From Micromonospora cabrerizensis (lineage in GTDB: Bacteria; Actinomycetota; Actinomycetes; Mycobacteriales; Micromonosporaceae), in NCBI RefSeq assembly GCF_022230955.1, contig NZ_JAKKFI010000109.1, positions 1 through 38,479 on the forward strand: a DNA stretch of 38,479 bases. Reading direction: 5' to 3'. The position numbers were made by a program, and so were the translations under genes. A model generated the notes under the pieces. It had not been told where the DNA came from and searched no databases. It worked only from the letters and a program-made list of their open reading frames with translations. Shown here in pieces: positions 1 to 9,230 of this stretch (position 1 is its first letter; the number at the start of each line of letters is the position of its first letter).

Positions 1-58
1 CGGGGCGCGGGGCGCGGGGCGTAGGGCGCGAGGGCGCGAGGGCGCGGGGTCTTGGGGT
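1..58. repeat. G-rich short tandem repeat
   Basis: Seven- to eight-base units of the form CGGGGCG, drifting to TAGGGCG and CGAGGGCG, run to about base 48 and are followed by two copies of GGGGTCTT. The plus strand has at least four runs of three or four G separated by 3-5 bases, which fits the usual G-quadruplex pattern. The array lies downstream of the minus-strand DUF349 gene and its terminator hairpin and may continue left of the window. Confidence 0.7.
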
Positions 59-70
59 CTTGGAAATGCC

Positions 71-105
71 GGAGCCCCCGGTCCCTGCGAGGGACTGGGG
101 GCTCC
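71..105 (-). terminator. Terminator hairpin of the DUF349 gene
   Basis: Bases 71-86 pair with 90-105 as a 16-bp stem with one G-T wobble and a 3-base loop (gcg). It begins 13 bases beyond the stop codon of the minus-strand gene. There is no clear U tract, as is usual in high-GC actinobacteria. Confidence 0.75.
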
Positions 106-118
106 GAAAGAGGTCAGT

Positions 119-1327
119 TCAGCCGGCCTGCTCGGCGAGCTGGAGGAACTGCCGCTTTGCGGTGAGCGCCTGCTCGGCTTCCTTGATCCGGCGTGCGTCC
201 CCAGCGCTCTGGGCCCGCGCCAGCCGGTCCTCGGCTTCGGCCACCTGTGCCCGCATCTGGGCGAGCAGCGGGTTGTCCTCCTTGGTGGTGCGGCGCCACG
301 CCGAGTCCATCACGTCGCGGACCTTGTCGTCGATGACGCGCAGCCGGCGCTCCAGCCCGGTAGCCGCCTCGCGGGGCACCCGGCCGGCCTCGTGCCACTG
401 TGCCTGGATCTCCCGCAGCTTGGCCTGGGCGCCCTTCGGGTCGGCGTCGATGTCCAGCGCCTCGGCCTCGGCGAGCAGTGCCTGCTTGCGCTCCAGGTTG
501 CCGCGCTGCTCGTTGTCCCGAGCGGAGAAGACCTCACTGCGCCGGCTGAAGAAGGCGTCCTGCGCACCCCGGAACCGTTCCCAGAGCTTCTGCTCGGCCT
601 CCTTGGAGGCGCGCGGCGCGGCCTTCCACTGGGTCATCAGGTCCTTGAGCTGGTTGGCGGTGGCGGCCCAGTCGGTGGATTCCTGGAGCTTCTCCGCCTC
701 GGCGACCAGCTCCTCCTTGGCGGTCTGCGCCTGCTTGCGCTGCGAGTCCAGGGAGGCGAAGTGGGCGCCGCGACGTCGGGTGAAACCGTCCCGGGCGGCG
801 GCGAACCGCTTCCACAGCTCACCGTCGGCCTTCTTGTCGACCCCACGAATGGTCTTCCACTCGTCGAGAATCTCCTTGAGCCGGTCCCCGGCGGTCTTCC
901 AGCCGGTGGACTCGGCGGCGAGCTTCTCGGCCTCCTCGACCAGCGCGGTCTTGCGGGCCAGGGCCTCGCCGCGAGCGGCGTCCCGGGCGGCGCGCGCCTC
1001 ACCGGCCTTCTCCTCGGCGAGGGTCGCCAGCTTGTCCAGGCGAGCGGCCAGGGCGTCGATGTCGCCGACGACGTTGGCCTCGGGGAGCGTGGTGCGGATC
1101 CGCCGGATCGTGCTCAGCGAGTGTCCGGCATCCGCCGCGCCCGACTTGAGCCGCGCTTCGGTCAGATCCACCTCGGTGACCAGATCGGCGAAGCGGCGCG
1201 CGAAGTGTGCGAGACCTTCCTCCGGCGCACCCGCCTGCCAGGATCCGACCACCCGCTCACCCTCGGTGGTCTTGACGTACACGGTGCCGTCCGCGTCCAC
1301 CCGTCCGAAGGCAGTCCAGTCGCTCAT
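119..1327 (-). CDS. DUF349 domain-containing coiled-coil protein
   Basis: A 402-residue, highly charged, mostly helical protein with three successive DUF349-type repeats at about residues 129-195, 206-271 and 283-347. Each has the pattern of an EAEKL helix, a W-containing helix (EWKTIRG, QWKAAPR, QWHEAGR) and a basic LWxRF-type segment. A short N-terminal domain (1-90) precedes them and the last 50 residues look like coiled coil. No signal peptide or membrane segment is seen, so it should be cytoplasmic. The biochemical role of DUF349 proteins is not settled. I chose the ATG at 1327 because GAGGA lies 7 bases upstream; an in-frame start at 1411 would add 28 poorly composed residues. It is divergent from the LigB-like gene, a common arrangement next to miaA in actinobacteria. 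Confidence 0.9.
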   Translation of the reverse strand: MSDWTAFGRVDADGTVYVKTTEGERVVGSWQAGAPEEGLAHFARRFADLVTEVDLTEARLKSGAADAGHSLSTIRRIRTTLPEANVVGDIDALAARLDKLATLAEEKAGEARAARDAARGEALARKTALVEEAEKLAAESTGWKTAGDRLKEILDEWKTIRGVDKKADGELWKRFAAARDGFTRRRGAHFASLDSQRKQAQTAKEELVAEAEKLQESTDWAATANQLKDLMTQWKAAPRASKEAEQKLWERFRGAQDAFFSRRSEVFSARDNEQRGNLERKQALLAEAEALDIDADPKGAQAKLREIQAQWHEAGRVPREAATGLERRLRVIDDKVRDVMDSAWRRTTKEDNPLLAQMRAQVAEAEDRLARAQSAGDARRIKEAEQALTAKRQFLQLAEQAG

Positions 1328-1516
1328 GTGCCCATCCTCGTTCTCCCGGCGTCGAGGGAACGAACCCCCGTCGCCGCCACGGCGCAGCCAAGTTGCTTCC
1401 GGCATTGTCACAGGTCTTACCCGGTCCGCGTCGAGCGCCTATCGCCGACCGTGACCATACGGTGTCCTAGGGGCCGAATGACCGGATCGGCGCGGAGACG
1501 CACCGGGGATTCCCGC

Positions 1517-1522
1517 TACGGT
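1517..1522 (+). promoter_or_regulatory. Candidate leaderless -10 element (TACGGT)
   Basis: TACGGT ends exactly 6 bases before the GTG at 1529 and no Shine-Dalgarno is present. The hexamer is identical to the -10 sequences proposed here for lexA and nrdR. No good -35 is visible. It would place the transcript start on the start codon. Confidence 0.45.
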
Positions 1523-1528
1523 GAACGG

Positions 1529-2305
1529 GTGCCACTGGTCGCCGCCGCTGTCTGCCCCCATCCGCCCCTGCTCGTGCCCGACGTGGCCGGCTCGGCGGCG
1601 CCCGAGCTGGACGCCCTGCGCACGGCCTGCGACACCGTCGTACGCCGGTTGCTGGCCGCCGACCCGGACCGTGTGGTCCTGCTCGGCACCGGTCCGGTGA
1701 CCGGCCCGATCCGCCCTCCGGCCACGGGCTCCCTGCAACCCTGGGGTGTCGACCTGGATGTGCCGCTGGTTCCCGGTCAGCCCGACCGGGGCGCGGTGCT
1801 GCCGTTGAGCCTGACCATCGGCGCGTGGCTGCTGGCCCGGCACGACGCGCGACCGGCGCTGACCGCCCCGCCCGCCCACACCGCGCCACCGCCCACCGCG
1901 CCAGCCCACAACGCGCCCGTGTCCGCCGTGCAGGTGGCCGCCGACGCGGGCCTTGCCGAGCTGGCCGCGCTCGCCGACGAGGTCGCCGCGGCGGGTGACC
2001 GGGTGGCGTTGCTGGTGCTCGGGGACGGGTCGGCCTGCCGGGGTGAGAAGTCACCCGGGTACGACGACCCGCGCGCCCTCCCGTACGACCAGAGGGTTGC
2101 CGCGGCGCTGGCGGACGCGGACCTGGACGTCCTGCTCGGCCTCGACCCGGTGGTGTCGACGGAGCTGAAGGCCGCCGGCCGCGCGCCCTGGCAGGTGCTC
2201 GCCGGCGCGGCACGCGCAGCCGGCGGGGGGTGGCGCGGTGAGCTGCTGCACGACTCGGCCCCCTACGGTGTCGCGTACTTCGTGGCGTCCTGGGAGCGGG
2301 TGTGA
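1529..2305 (+). CDS. Class III extradiol dioxygenase LigB-like protein
   Basis: A 258-residue protein of the LigB/class III extradiol dioxygenase-like family that commonly precedes miaA in actinobacteria. The N-terminal CPHPPLL motif (His11) matches the metal-ligand region of the family; a GDGSAC segment and an acidic PGYDDPRA stretch follow in the second half. Substrate and activity are unknown for this subgroup. Residues about 110-131 form a Pro/Ala/Thr-rich low-complexity insertion with repeated TAPP and PAH motifs, probably a disordered loop. The start is a GTG with no ribosome site but a TACGGT hexamer 6 bases upstream, suggesting leaderless translation. The stop overlaps the miaA start (GTGA), so the two are translationally coupled. 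Confidence 0.8.
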   Translation: MPLVAAAVCPHPPLLVPDVAGSAAPELDALRTACDTVVRRLLAADPDRVVLLGTGPVTGPIRPPATGSLQPWGVDLDVPLVPGQPDRGAVLPLSLTIGAWLLARHDARPALTAPPAHTAPPPTAPAHNAPVSAVQVAADAGLAELAALADEVAAAGDRVALLVLGDGSACRGEKSPGYDDPRALPYDQRVAAALADADLDVLLGLDPVVSTELKAAGRAPWQVLAGAARAAGGGWRGELLHDSAPYGVAYFVASWERV

Positions 2306-3225
2306 GCGGCGAGGCGGGGGGCACGGTCGTCGCGGTGGTCGGCCCGACCGCGGCGGGCAAGTCGGCGCTGAGCATCGCGCTGGCGCACGCCCTGGACGGG
2401 GAGGTGGTCAACGCCGACTCGATGCAGCTCTACCGGGGCATGGACATCGGCACCGCCAAGTTGACCCTCGCCGAACGGGACGGGGTGCCGCACCACCTGC
2501 TGGACATCTGGGAGGTCACCGAGCCGGCGAGCGTCGCGGAGTACCAGCGGCTGGCCCGCGCGGCGGTGGACGACATCCTGTCCCGGGGGCGGGTGCCGCT
2601 GCTGGTCGGTGGGTCCGGGCTGTACGTGCGGGCGGTGCTGGAGCGTTTCGAGTTTCCCGGCACCGACGCGGTGCTGCGGGAGCGGCTGGAACGCGAGTTG
2701 GCCGAGGTCGGCCCCGCGCCGCTGTACGCGCGGCTGCGCGCCGCCGACCCGGTCGCCGCGGAGGGCATCCTGCCCGGCAACGGTCGGCGGATCGTCCGGG
2801 CCCTGGAGGTGATCGAGCTCACCGGGGCGCCGTTCACCGCCTCGCTGCCGCAGCCGACGCCGTACTACCCGTCGGTGCAGGTCGGCGTCGACCTGGACAC
2901 CGGGCTGCTGGACGAGCGGGTCGCCCTGCGGGTCGACCGCATGTGGGCCGACGGCCTGGTGTCGGAGACCCGCGAACTGGTCGGGCGGGGGTTGCCCGGG
3001 GGGCGGACGGCGAGCCGGGCGCTGGGCTACCAGCAGGTGCTGCGCATGTTCGCCGGTGAGCTGACCGAGGAGCAGGCGCGCGACGAGACGGTCCGGGCGA
3101 CCCGGCGTTTCGTCCGGCGGCAGCGGTCCTGGTTCCGGCGTGACCCGCGGGTCCACTGGTTGGATTCGGCGACTCCGGACCTGATCGGGGCCGCCCTGCG
3201 TGTGGTGCCGGCCGAGACGCGATAA
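2302..3225 (+). CDS. miaA: tRNA dimethylallyltransferase MiaA
   Basis: A 307-residue cytoplasmic enzyme that transfers a dimethylallyl group to N6 of A37 in tRNAs reading codons that start with U, the first step to ms2i6A. The P-loop GPTAAGKS is at residues 14-21, followed by NADSMQLYRGMDIGTAK, the signature of substrate-base recognition, and VGGSGLYVRAVL further on. The C-terminal FVRRQRSWFRRD motif contacts tRNA in known MiaA enzymes. Length matches the family. The GTG start overlaps the preceding gene by 4 bases, and dapF begins 7 bases after the stop, so all three probably share an mRNA. Confidence 0.97.
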   Translation: MSGEAGGTVVAVVGPTAAGKSALSIALAHALDGEVVNADSMQLYRGMDIGTAKLTLAERDGVPHHLLDIWEVTEPASVAEYQRLARAAVDDILSRGRVPLLVGGSGLYVRAVLERFEFPGTDAVLRERLERELAEVGPAPLYARLRAADPVAAEGILPGNGRRIVRALEVIELTGAPFTASLPQPTPYYPSVQVGVDLDTGLLDERVALRVDRMWADGLVSETRELVGRGLPGGRTASRALGYQQVLRMFAGELTEEQARDETVRATRRFVRRQRSWFRRDPRVHWLDSATPDLIGAALRVVPAETR

Positions 3226-3226
3226 T
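3221..3226 (+). promoter_or_regulatory. Candidate internal leaderless -10 (GATAAT)
   Basis: GATAAT overlaps the miaA stop codon and ends 6 bases before the dapF GTG. It differs from TATAAT by one base. No -35 is evident. It could drive a leaderless dapF transcript in addition to readthrough from miaA. Confidence 0.35.
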
Positions 3227-3232
3227 GGGGGC

Positions 3233-4069
3233 GTGGAGTTCACCAAGGGCCACGGCACCGGCAACGACTTCGTCCTCCTCCCCGACCCGGATGGTCAGCT
3301 CGACCTGACTCCGGAGCTGGTCGCGGCGCTCTGCGACCGGCGGCGGGGCATCGGCGCGGACGGCGTGCTGCGGGTGGTCCGCGCGGCCAAGCACCCGGAC
3401 GGCGCCGGGCTGGCCGGCGAGGCCGAGTGGTTCATGGACTACTGGAACGCCGACGGTTCGTTCGCCGAGATGTGCGGCAACGGCGCGCGGGTCTTCGTGC
3501 GCTACCTACTCGACACCGGGTTGGCGACGCCCGCCGGCGCGGCGTTGCCGGTGGCCACCCGGGCCGGCGTCGTGCGCGCGCTGGTCGAGGGCGACGTCGT
3601 GTCCGTCGAGATGCGCCGACCCCAGGTGTACGACAGCTCCGCCGCCACCCTCGGCGGGCTGACCCTGACCGGTGCGGTGGTGGACGTCGGTAACCCGCAC
3701 CTGGTCTGTGTGCTGCCGGCGGGCGTGGAGCTGTCCGCGCTGGACCTGACCACCGCGCCCGGGTTCGACCCGGAGGTCTTCCCGAGCGGGGTGAACGTGG
3801 AGTTCGTCGTGGCGGGCGACCCGGTGGACGCCACCGACGCGCACAGCCTGATGCGGGTGTACGAGCGCGGCAGCGCGGAGACGTTGTCCTGCGGCACCGG
3901 TGCCTGCGCGGTGGGCGCGGTGGCCCTGCGCGACGCCGGCCGGGACACCGGAGTGGTCGCCGTGGACGTGCCCGGCGGCCGCCTCACGGTGACGGTCACG
4001 CCGGACTCCTGCTGGCTGTCCGGCCCAGCCGTCCTGGTAGCCACCGGCGACGTAGACCTCCCCGCCTAA
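3233..4069 (+). CDS. dapF: Diaminopimelate epimerase DapF
   Basis: A 278-residue enzyme that converts LL- to meso-diaminopimelate for lysine synthesis and peptidoglycan cross-linking, by a cofactor-free two-base mechanism. The N-terminal FTKGHGTGNDFVLL motif is typical. The two catalytic cysteines sit in MCGNGARVF (Cys81) and SCGTGACAVGAVA (Cys220). Length and motif order match the family. The GTG at 3233 is favoured because the protein then begins with the usual VEFTKGHGTG; an in-frame start 33 bases upstream would lie inside miaA. It is the last gene of the miaA cluster and ends at a convergent junction with the malic enzyme, across a palindrome. Confidence 0.97.
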   Translation: MEFTKGHGTGNDFVLLPDPDGQLDLTPELVAALCDRRRGIGADGVLRVVRAAKHPDGAGLAGEAEWFMDYWNADGSFAEMCGNGARVFVRYLLDTGLATPAGAALPVATRAGVVRALVEGDVVSVEMRRPQVYDSSAATLGGLTLTGAVVDVGNPHLVCVLPAGVELSALDLTTAPGFDPEVFPSGVNVEFVVAGDPVDATDAHSLMRVYERGSAETLSCGTGACAVGAVALRDAGRDTGVVAVDVPGGRLTVTVTPDSCWLSGPAVLVATGDVDLPA

Positions 4070-4107
4070 CAAACCCCCACTCAACCCCGCACCGCCCGGC
4101 CGCCGCC

Positions 4108-4170
4108 CGTTGATCATGAGGTTATAGCCACTCGCGTCGGCGTGTCGCCGCTATAACCTCATGATCAACG
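4108..4170. repeat. 63-bp dispersed palindromic element, copy A
   Basis: An inverted repeat with 19-base arms (CGTTGATCATGAGGTTATA and its complement) and a 25-base centre. It lies between the convergent dapF and malic enzyme genes, 38 bases after one stop codon and 30 before the other. A second copy, also 63 bp, lies at 28525-28587 in the opposite orientation: the loop sequence GCGACACGCCGA is on the minus strand here and on the plus strand there. It could serve as a bidirectional terminator or as a REP-like element. Confidence 0.9.
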
Positions 4171-4174
4171 AAGC

Positions 4175-4194
4175 GGGTGGGGGTGGGGGTGGGG
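4175..4194 (+). other. G-quadruplex motif beside palindrome A
   Basis: Four G runs of 3, 5, 5 and 4 bases separated by single T residues, ending 6 bases before the malic enzyme stop codon. Single-base loops are those expected for a very stable parallel quadruplex. The left side of the palindrome is correspondingly C-rich. Confidence 0.7.
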
Positions 4195-4200
4195 AGTGCG

Positions 4201-5667
<1,467 letters not shown>

Positions 5668-5756
5668 GGGATCCCTCCGTCACGGCTGTGCGGCCAGTCG
5701 GCCGCCGCCCGCATTTCTACCGGGTTGTCGAGTCCGACCAGCATTCGCCCCCACTT

Positions 5757-5784
5757 TTGGCGACTTTCAGCATGGGCATATAGC
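5757..5784 (+). promoter_or_regulatory. Candidate hflX promoter
   Basis: TTGGCG (5757-5762), a 16-base spacer and TATAGC (5779-5784) lie 66 bases upstream of the hflX start, in the 183-base gap divergent with the malic enzyme gene. It is an imperfect match to a housekeeping sigma consensus. Confidence 0.4.
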
Positions 5785-5850
5785 AGGTGCGTTCGGCGTT
5801 GTCTCATGTCAGGATTACGTTCTACTTATCAAAACGGACAGGAGAACCGC

Positions 5851-7305
5851 TTGCGAGACCAGGAGAGCTTCGTCCCCGTCGAGGACGAGCTCGACGACGT
5901 CACCACCGGCGAGATGGAGCTGTCGGAGCGGCAGTCCCTCCGACGCGTCCCGGGCCTGTCAACCGAGCTCACCGACGTCACCGAGGTGGAATACCGCCAG
6001 CTGCGGCTGGAGCGGGTCGTCCTGGTGGGCGTCTGGACCGAGGGCACGATCGCCGACGCGGAAAATTCGCTCACCGAGCTTGCCGCGCTGGCCGAGACGG
6101 CCGGTTCGCAGGTGCTCGAAGGGCTCATCCAGCGCCGCACCCGACCCGACCCGGCGACGTACATCGGCCGCGGCAAGGTCGAGGACCTCGGCGCGGTGGT
6201 GCTCTCCAGCGGCGCCGACACTGTCATCTGTGACGGTGAGCTGTCGCCGTCGCAGCTGCGCAACCTGGAGCAGCGCACCAAGGTCAAGGTTGTCGACCGG
6301 ACGGCGCTGATCCTCGACATCTTCGCCCAGCACGCCAAGAGCAAGGAAGGTAAGGCGCAGGTCGAGCTGGCCCAGCTCCAATACCTGCTGCCCCGACTGC
6401 GCGGTTGGGGTGAGACGCTCTCCCGGCAGACCGGTGGTTCCGGCCGGGGCGGCGGCGCCGGCGGCGGTGTGGGTGTGCGTGGTCCCGGTGAGACCAAGCT
6501 GGAGACCGACCGGCGGCGGATCCGTCACCGCATCTCCCGGCTGCGCCGCGAGATCAAGAACATGCGGACGGTACGCGTCACCAAGCGTGCCCGACGCACC
6601 CGCAACTCCATCCCCGCCGTGGCCATCGCGGGCTACACCAACGCCGGCAAGTCCAGCCTGCTCAACCGTCTGACGGACGCGGGCGTGCTGGTGGAGAACG
6701 CGCTGTTCGCGACACTGGACCCGACCACCCGTAAGACCACCGCCGCGGACGGGCGGGTCTACACCCTCTCCGACACGGTCGGCTTCGTCCGGCACCTCCC
6801 GCACCAGATCGTCGAGGCGTTCCGCTCGACGCTGGAGGAGGTCGCGGAGGCGGATCTGGTGGTGCACGTCGTCGACGGCACCCACCCGGATCCGGAGGAG
6901 CAGGTCCGAGCGGTGCACGAGGTGCTCGCCGAGGTGAGTGCGGATCGGCTCCCGGAGCTGCTGGTGGTCAACAAGACCGACGCGGCCGACGAGGAAACCC
7001 TGCTGCGGCTCAAGCGGCTCTGGCCGGACGCGATCTTCGTGTCGGCGCACTCTGGCCTGGGCATAGAGGATCTGCGCTCGGCAATCGAGGACCGGCTGCC
7101 GCAGCCGGCCGTCGAGGTTCGGGCGGTCCTGCCGTACGACCGGGGTGACCTGGTGTCCCGGGTGCACCGCACCGGGGAGGTGCTCAGCACGTCGCACCTA
7201 CCGGAGGGCACCCTGCTGCACGTCCGCGTCAGTGCGGAGCTGGCTGCGGAGCTGGCGCCGTTCGACGTCGCACGGCAGGGGCAGGCGGCCGGCAGCCGGT
7301 CCTGA
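5851..7305 (+). CDS. hflX: Ribosome-associated GTPase HflX
   Basis: A 484-residue GTPase of the HflX family, which binds the large ribosomal subunit and helps split or rescue stalled ribosomes under stress. An N-terminal HflX domain covers about residues 45-190, then the Gly-rich linker (GGSGRGGGAGGG) and GPGETKLETDRRRIRHRI helix typical of the family. The G domain has GYTNAGKS at 261-268, DTVGF (G3) and NKTD (G4). The start is a TTG at 5851, with GGAG 6 bases upstream; no ATG or GTG in frame lies near and the protein then begins LRDQESFV. The reading frame stays open far upstream, antisense to the malic enzyme, but that extension is not credible. Confidence 0.93.
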   Translation: MRDQESFVPVEDELDDVTTGEMELSERQSLRRVPGLSTELTDVTEVEYRQLRLERVVLVGVWTEGTIADAENSLTELAALAETAGSQVLEGLIQRRTRPDPATYIGRGKVEDLGAVVLSSGADTVICDGELSPSQLRNLEQRTKVKVVDRTALILDIFAQHAKSKEGKAQVELAQLQYLLPRLRGWGETLSRQTGGSGRGGGAGGGVGVRGPGETKLETDRRRIRHRISRLRREIKNMRTVRVTKRARRTRNSIPAVAIAGYTNAGKSSLLNRLTDAGVLVENALFATLDPTTRKTTAADGRVYTLSDTVGFVRHLPHQIVEAFRSTLEEVAEADLVVHVVDGTHPDPEEQVRAVHEVLAEVSADRLPELLVVNKTDAADEETLLRLKRLWPDAIFVSAHSGLGIEDLRSAIEDRLPQPAVEVRAVLPYDRGDLVSRVHRTGEVLSTSHLPEGTLLHVRVSAELAAELAPFDVARQGQAAGSRS

Positions 7306-7343
7306 GCGGCCACGGCGTCATCCACCTGAAACGCGTGGCATGC

Positions 7344-7349
7344 GACACT
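7344..7349 (+). promoter_or_regulatory. Candidate leaderless -10 (GACACT)
   Basis: GACACT ends 6 bases before the ATG at 7356 and no ribosome site is seen. It fits the NANNNT-6-start pattern seen repeatedly in this window. Confidence 0.35.
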
Positions 7350-7355
7350 GGCCGA

Positions 7356-9152
7356 ATGCGCCGCGTTGTTTCCTCGGTCACGGTTGCCCTCGGCCTGCTC
7401 GGGGCAACCGTGGCGCTCGGCGGAGTCGCCGCGGCGGCTCCCGCGCCCGTGTCGTCGGCGCTGCCCGCTGCCGCCCCCGGCCAGAAGCGCTGCACGGTCG
7501 TCGACGAGCGCCTGCGGGAGCTGTCCGGGCTGGTCGCGACCAAGAGCGGCTACATCGTCATCAACGACGGCACCGAGATCCCGGCGCGCAAGCGGGTCTT
7601 CTTCCTCGACAGCAAGTGCAAGATCTCGAAGGAGCCGGTCCGTTACTCCGGGCAGGGCCCGTTGGACACCGAGGATCTCGCGCTCTCCAAGGACGGCAGC
7701 ACCCTCTGGATCGCCGACATCGGTGACAACGCCGACTCGAAGGAGCGCCGCACCCGCATCGCCCTCTGGTCGATGCCGGTCACCGGCGCCAAGCAGCCGA
7801 CGCTGCACCGGCTCGCGTACCCGGAGGCCAAGGCGCGCGACGCCGAGGCGTTGCTCATCGGCGACGACGGTAAGCCGCTGATCATCACGAAGGTGACCAG
7901 CGGCAAGGCCGAGATCTACACCCCGACGGGGGCCCTCAAGAGCGGGGACACCGACCCGGTGCCGATGAGCAGGGCCGGCGAGATCGAGCTGCCCAAGACG
8001 CAGACGGAAAACCCGCTCAACACGTTCGGTCGGATCGCCATCACCGGCGCGGCCCGGTCGCCCGACGGTTCCCGGGTGGTCCTGCGCACCTATGCGGACG
8101 CTTTCGAGTACGACGTGAGCGGCGGCGACATCGTCGGCGCGCTCACCACCGGCAAGCCCCGGGTGACGGCGCTGGCGGACCCGTTCGGTGAGGCCATCAG
8201 CTACACGCCGGACGGGAAGTCGTTCCTGACCGTCTCCGACGCGGCCCGCTTCGCCGAGGACGAGCCCCTCGACATCCTCAGCTACACACCGTCCAGCTCG
8301 ACGGCGGTGCCACTCGCGGCGGCCGGTGGTGCCAAGCCGGCCGCGGCGAAGTCCTGGACCGACGGGCTGAGCCTCGACGACATCACCTATCTGGTCGGTG
8401 CCGTCGGGTTGATCGGTCTGGTGCTGGTCGGCGCCGGGATCATCGGCATCGTCCGGGCCCGCCGCCGGCCGCCGGCCGCCGACCGGCCCGACTCGTCGGA
8501 CCCGGATGGTGAGCCGTTGGGCCGACGCGGCGGCCGGGCCGCTGGCGGGCCCGCAACGCCCGACGACCGGAAGAGCGGTGTCTACGGTGGCGGCGCACCG
8601 GCGGGTGGCGCGGTCTACGGCGGTGCCGCAGGTCGCGGCGGCCCCGCCCCAGCGGGCGGTGCCGTGTACGGCGGAGGTCGCCCGGCCGTCGCCGACGGTG
8701 GCTACGGTGCGCCACGGCCGGACGGCGGCAGCGGCGTGTACGGCGGCGGTCGTCCCCCGGCCGGTGGCGGTCGCCCTCCGGCAGGTGGCGGGGGTCGCCC
8801 CCCGGCCAGTGGTGGCGGTCGCCCTCCGGCAGGTGGCGGCGGACGCCCCCCGGCAGGTGGCAGTGGTCGTCCCCCAGCCGGTGGCGGCGGACGCCCCCAG
8901 GGTGCTGGCGGCGGTCGTCCGCAGGGTGCTGGTGGTCGCCCACAGGGCGGGGGCGGTCGCCCTGGCAGCGGTGTGTACGGCGATGGTGGCGGCCAGCCTG
9001 GCTCCGGTCGTGCGGAGCCACCTCGGCGCGGTGGGCAGGAGCCCGACCATCGAGGCCAGCGGCCCGGCCGCCGACGTGACGAAGACCCGCCGGTCGATCC
9101 GTACGGGCAGCATCCCGGGGGCGGTCGCGGCTATCGGGGCGACCGCTACTGA
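7356..9152 (+). CDS. Membrane-anchored propeller-like protein with Gly/Arg/Pro tail
   Basis: A 598-residue protein of unknown function. Residues 1-28 form a signal peptide ending in a run of alanines. The ectodomain (about 45-330) has repeating strand motifs such as DTEDLALSKDGSTLWIADIGDN, AARSPDGSRVVLRTYAD and AISYTPDGKSFLTVSD, which look like beta-propeller blades. One membrane segment spans about 346-367 and is followed by RARRR, so the last 230 residues should be cytoplasmic. This tail is low-complexity: five VYGG motifs and ten GRP units (six GRPP, three GRPQ, one GRPG), resembling RGG/PGR-type disordered regions. I chose the ATG at 7356 because it starts directly with the basic part of the signal peptide; an ATG 21 bases upstream is possible. 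Confidence 0.8.
   Translation: MRRVVSSVTVALGLLGATVALGGVAAAAPAPVSSALPAAAPGQKRCTVVDERLRELSGLVATKSGYIVINDGTEIPARKRVFFLDSKCKISKEPVRYSGQGPLDTEDLALSKDGSTLWIADIGDNADSKERRTRIALWSMPVTGAKQPTLHRLAYPEAKARDAEALLIGDDGKPLIITKVTSGKAEIYTPTGALKSGDTDPVPMSRAGEIELPKTQTENPLNTFGRIAITGAARSPDGSRVVLRTYADAFEYDVSGGDIVGALTTGKPRVTALADPFGEAISYTPDGKSFLTVSDAARFAEDEPLDILSYTPSSSTAVPLAAAGGAKPAAAKSWTDGLSLDDITYLVGAVGLIGLVLVGAGIIGIVRARRRPPAADRPDSSDPDGEPLGRRGGRAAGGPATPDDRKSGVYGGGAPAGGAVYGGAAGRGGPAPAGGAVYGGGRPAVADGGYGAPRPDGGSGVYGGGRPPAGGGRPPAGGGGRPPASGGGRPPAGGGGRPPAGGSGRPPAGGGGRPQGAGGGRPQGAGGRPQGGGGRPGSGVYGDGGGQPGSGRAEPPRRGGQEPDHRGQRPGRRRDEDPPVDPYGQHPGGGRGYRGDRY
8745..8975 (+). repeat. Repeats encoding GGGRPPAGG-type units
   Basis: Imperfect 21- to 27-base coding repeats inside the membrane protein gene, giving GRPP or GRPQ units separated by Gly-rich linkers. 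The complementary strand is also open for a long distance because of the repeat composition. Copy number could vary between strains. Confidence 0.75.
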
Positions 9153-9194
9153 TGGGTGTTGCTGCGCTGACGCGCCCCTGAACATCGGTCGCGA

Positions 9195-9219
9195 GTGGGC
9201 GCCGGTCGTCGGCACCCAC
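9195..9219. terminator. Bidirectional terminator hairpin candidate
   Basis: GTGGGCGCCG (9195-9204) pairs with CGGCACCCAC (9210-9219) with one internal C-A mismatch and a 5-base loop. It lies between two convergent stop codons (9152 and 9231), so it could end both transcripts. Confidence 0.5.
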
Positions 9220-9230
9220 CCGCCAGCCGG

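Noticed and set aside
6759..9215. An 818-residue minus-strand open frame opposite hflX and the membrane-protein gene
   Set aside because: Its composition (His/Arg/Thr/Gly-rich, repetitive) is that of a GC-rich shadow frame, and both plus-strand genes are well supported.
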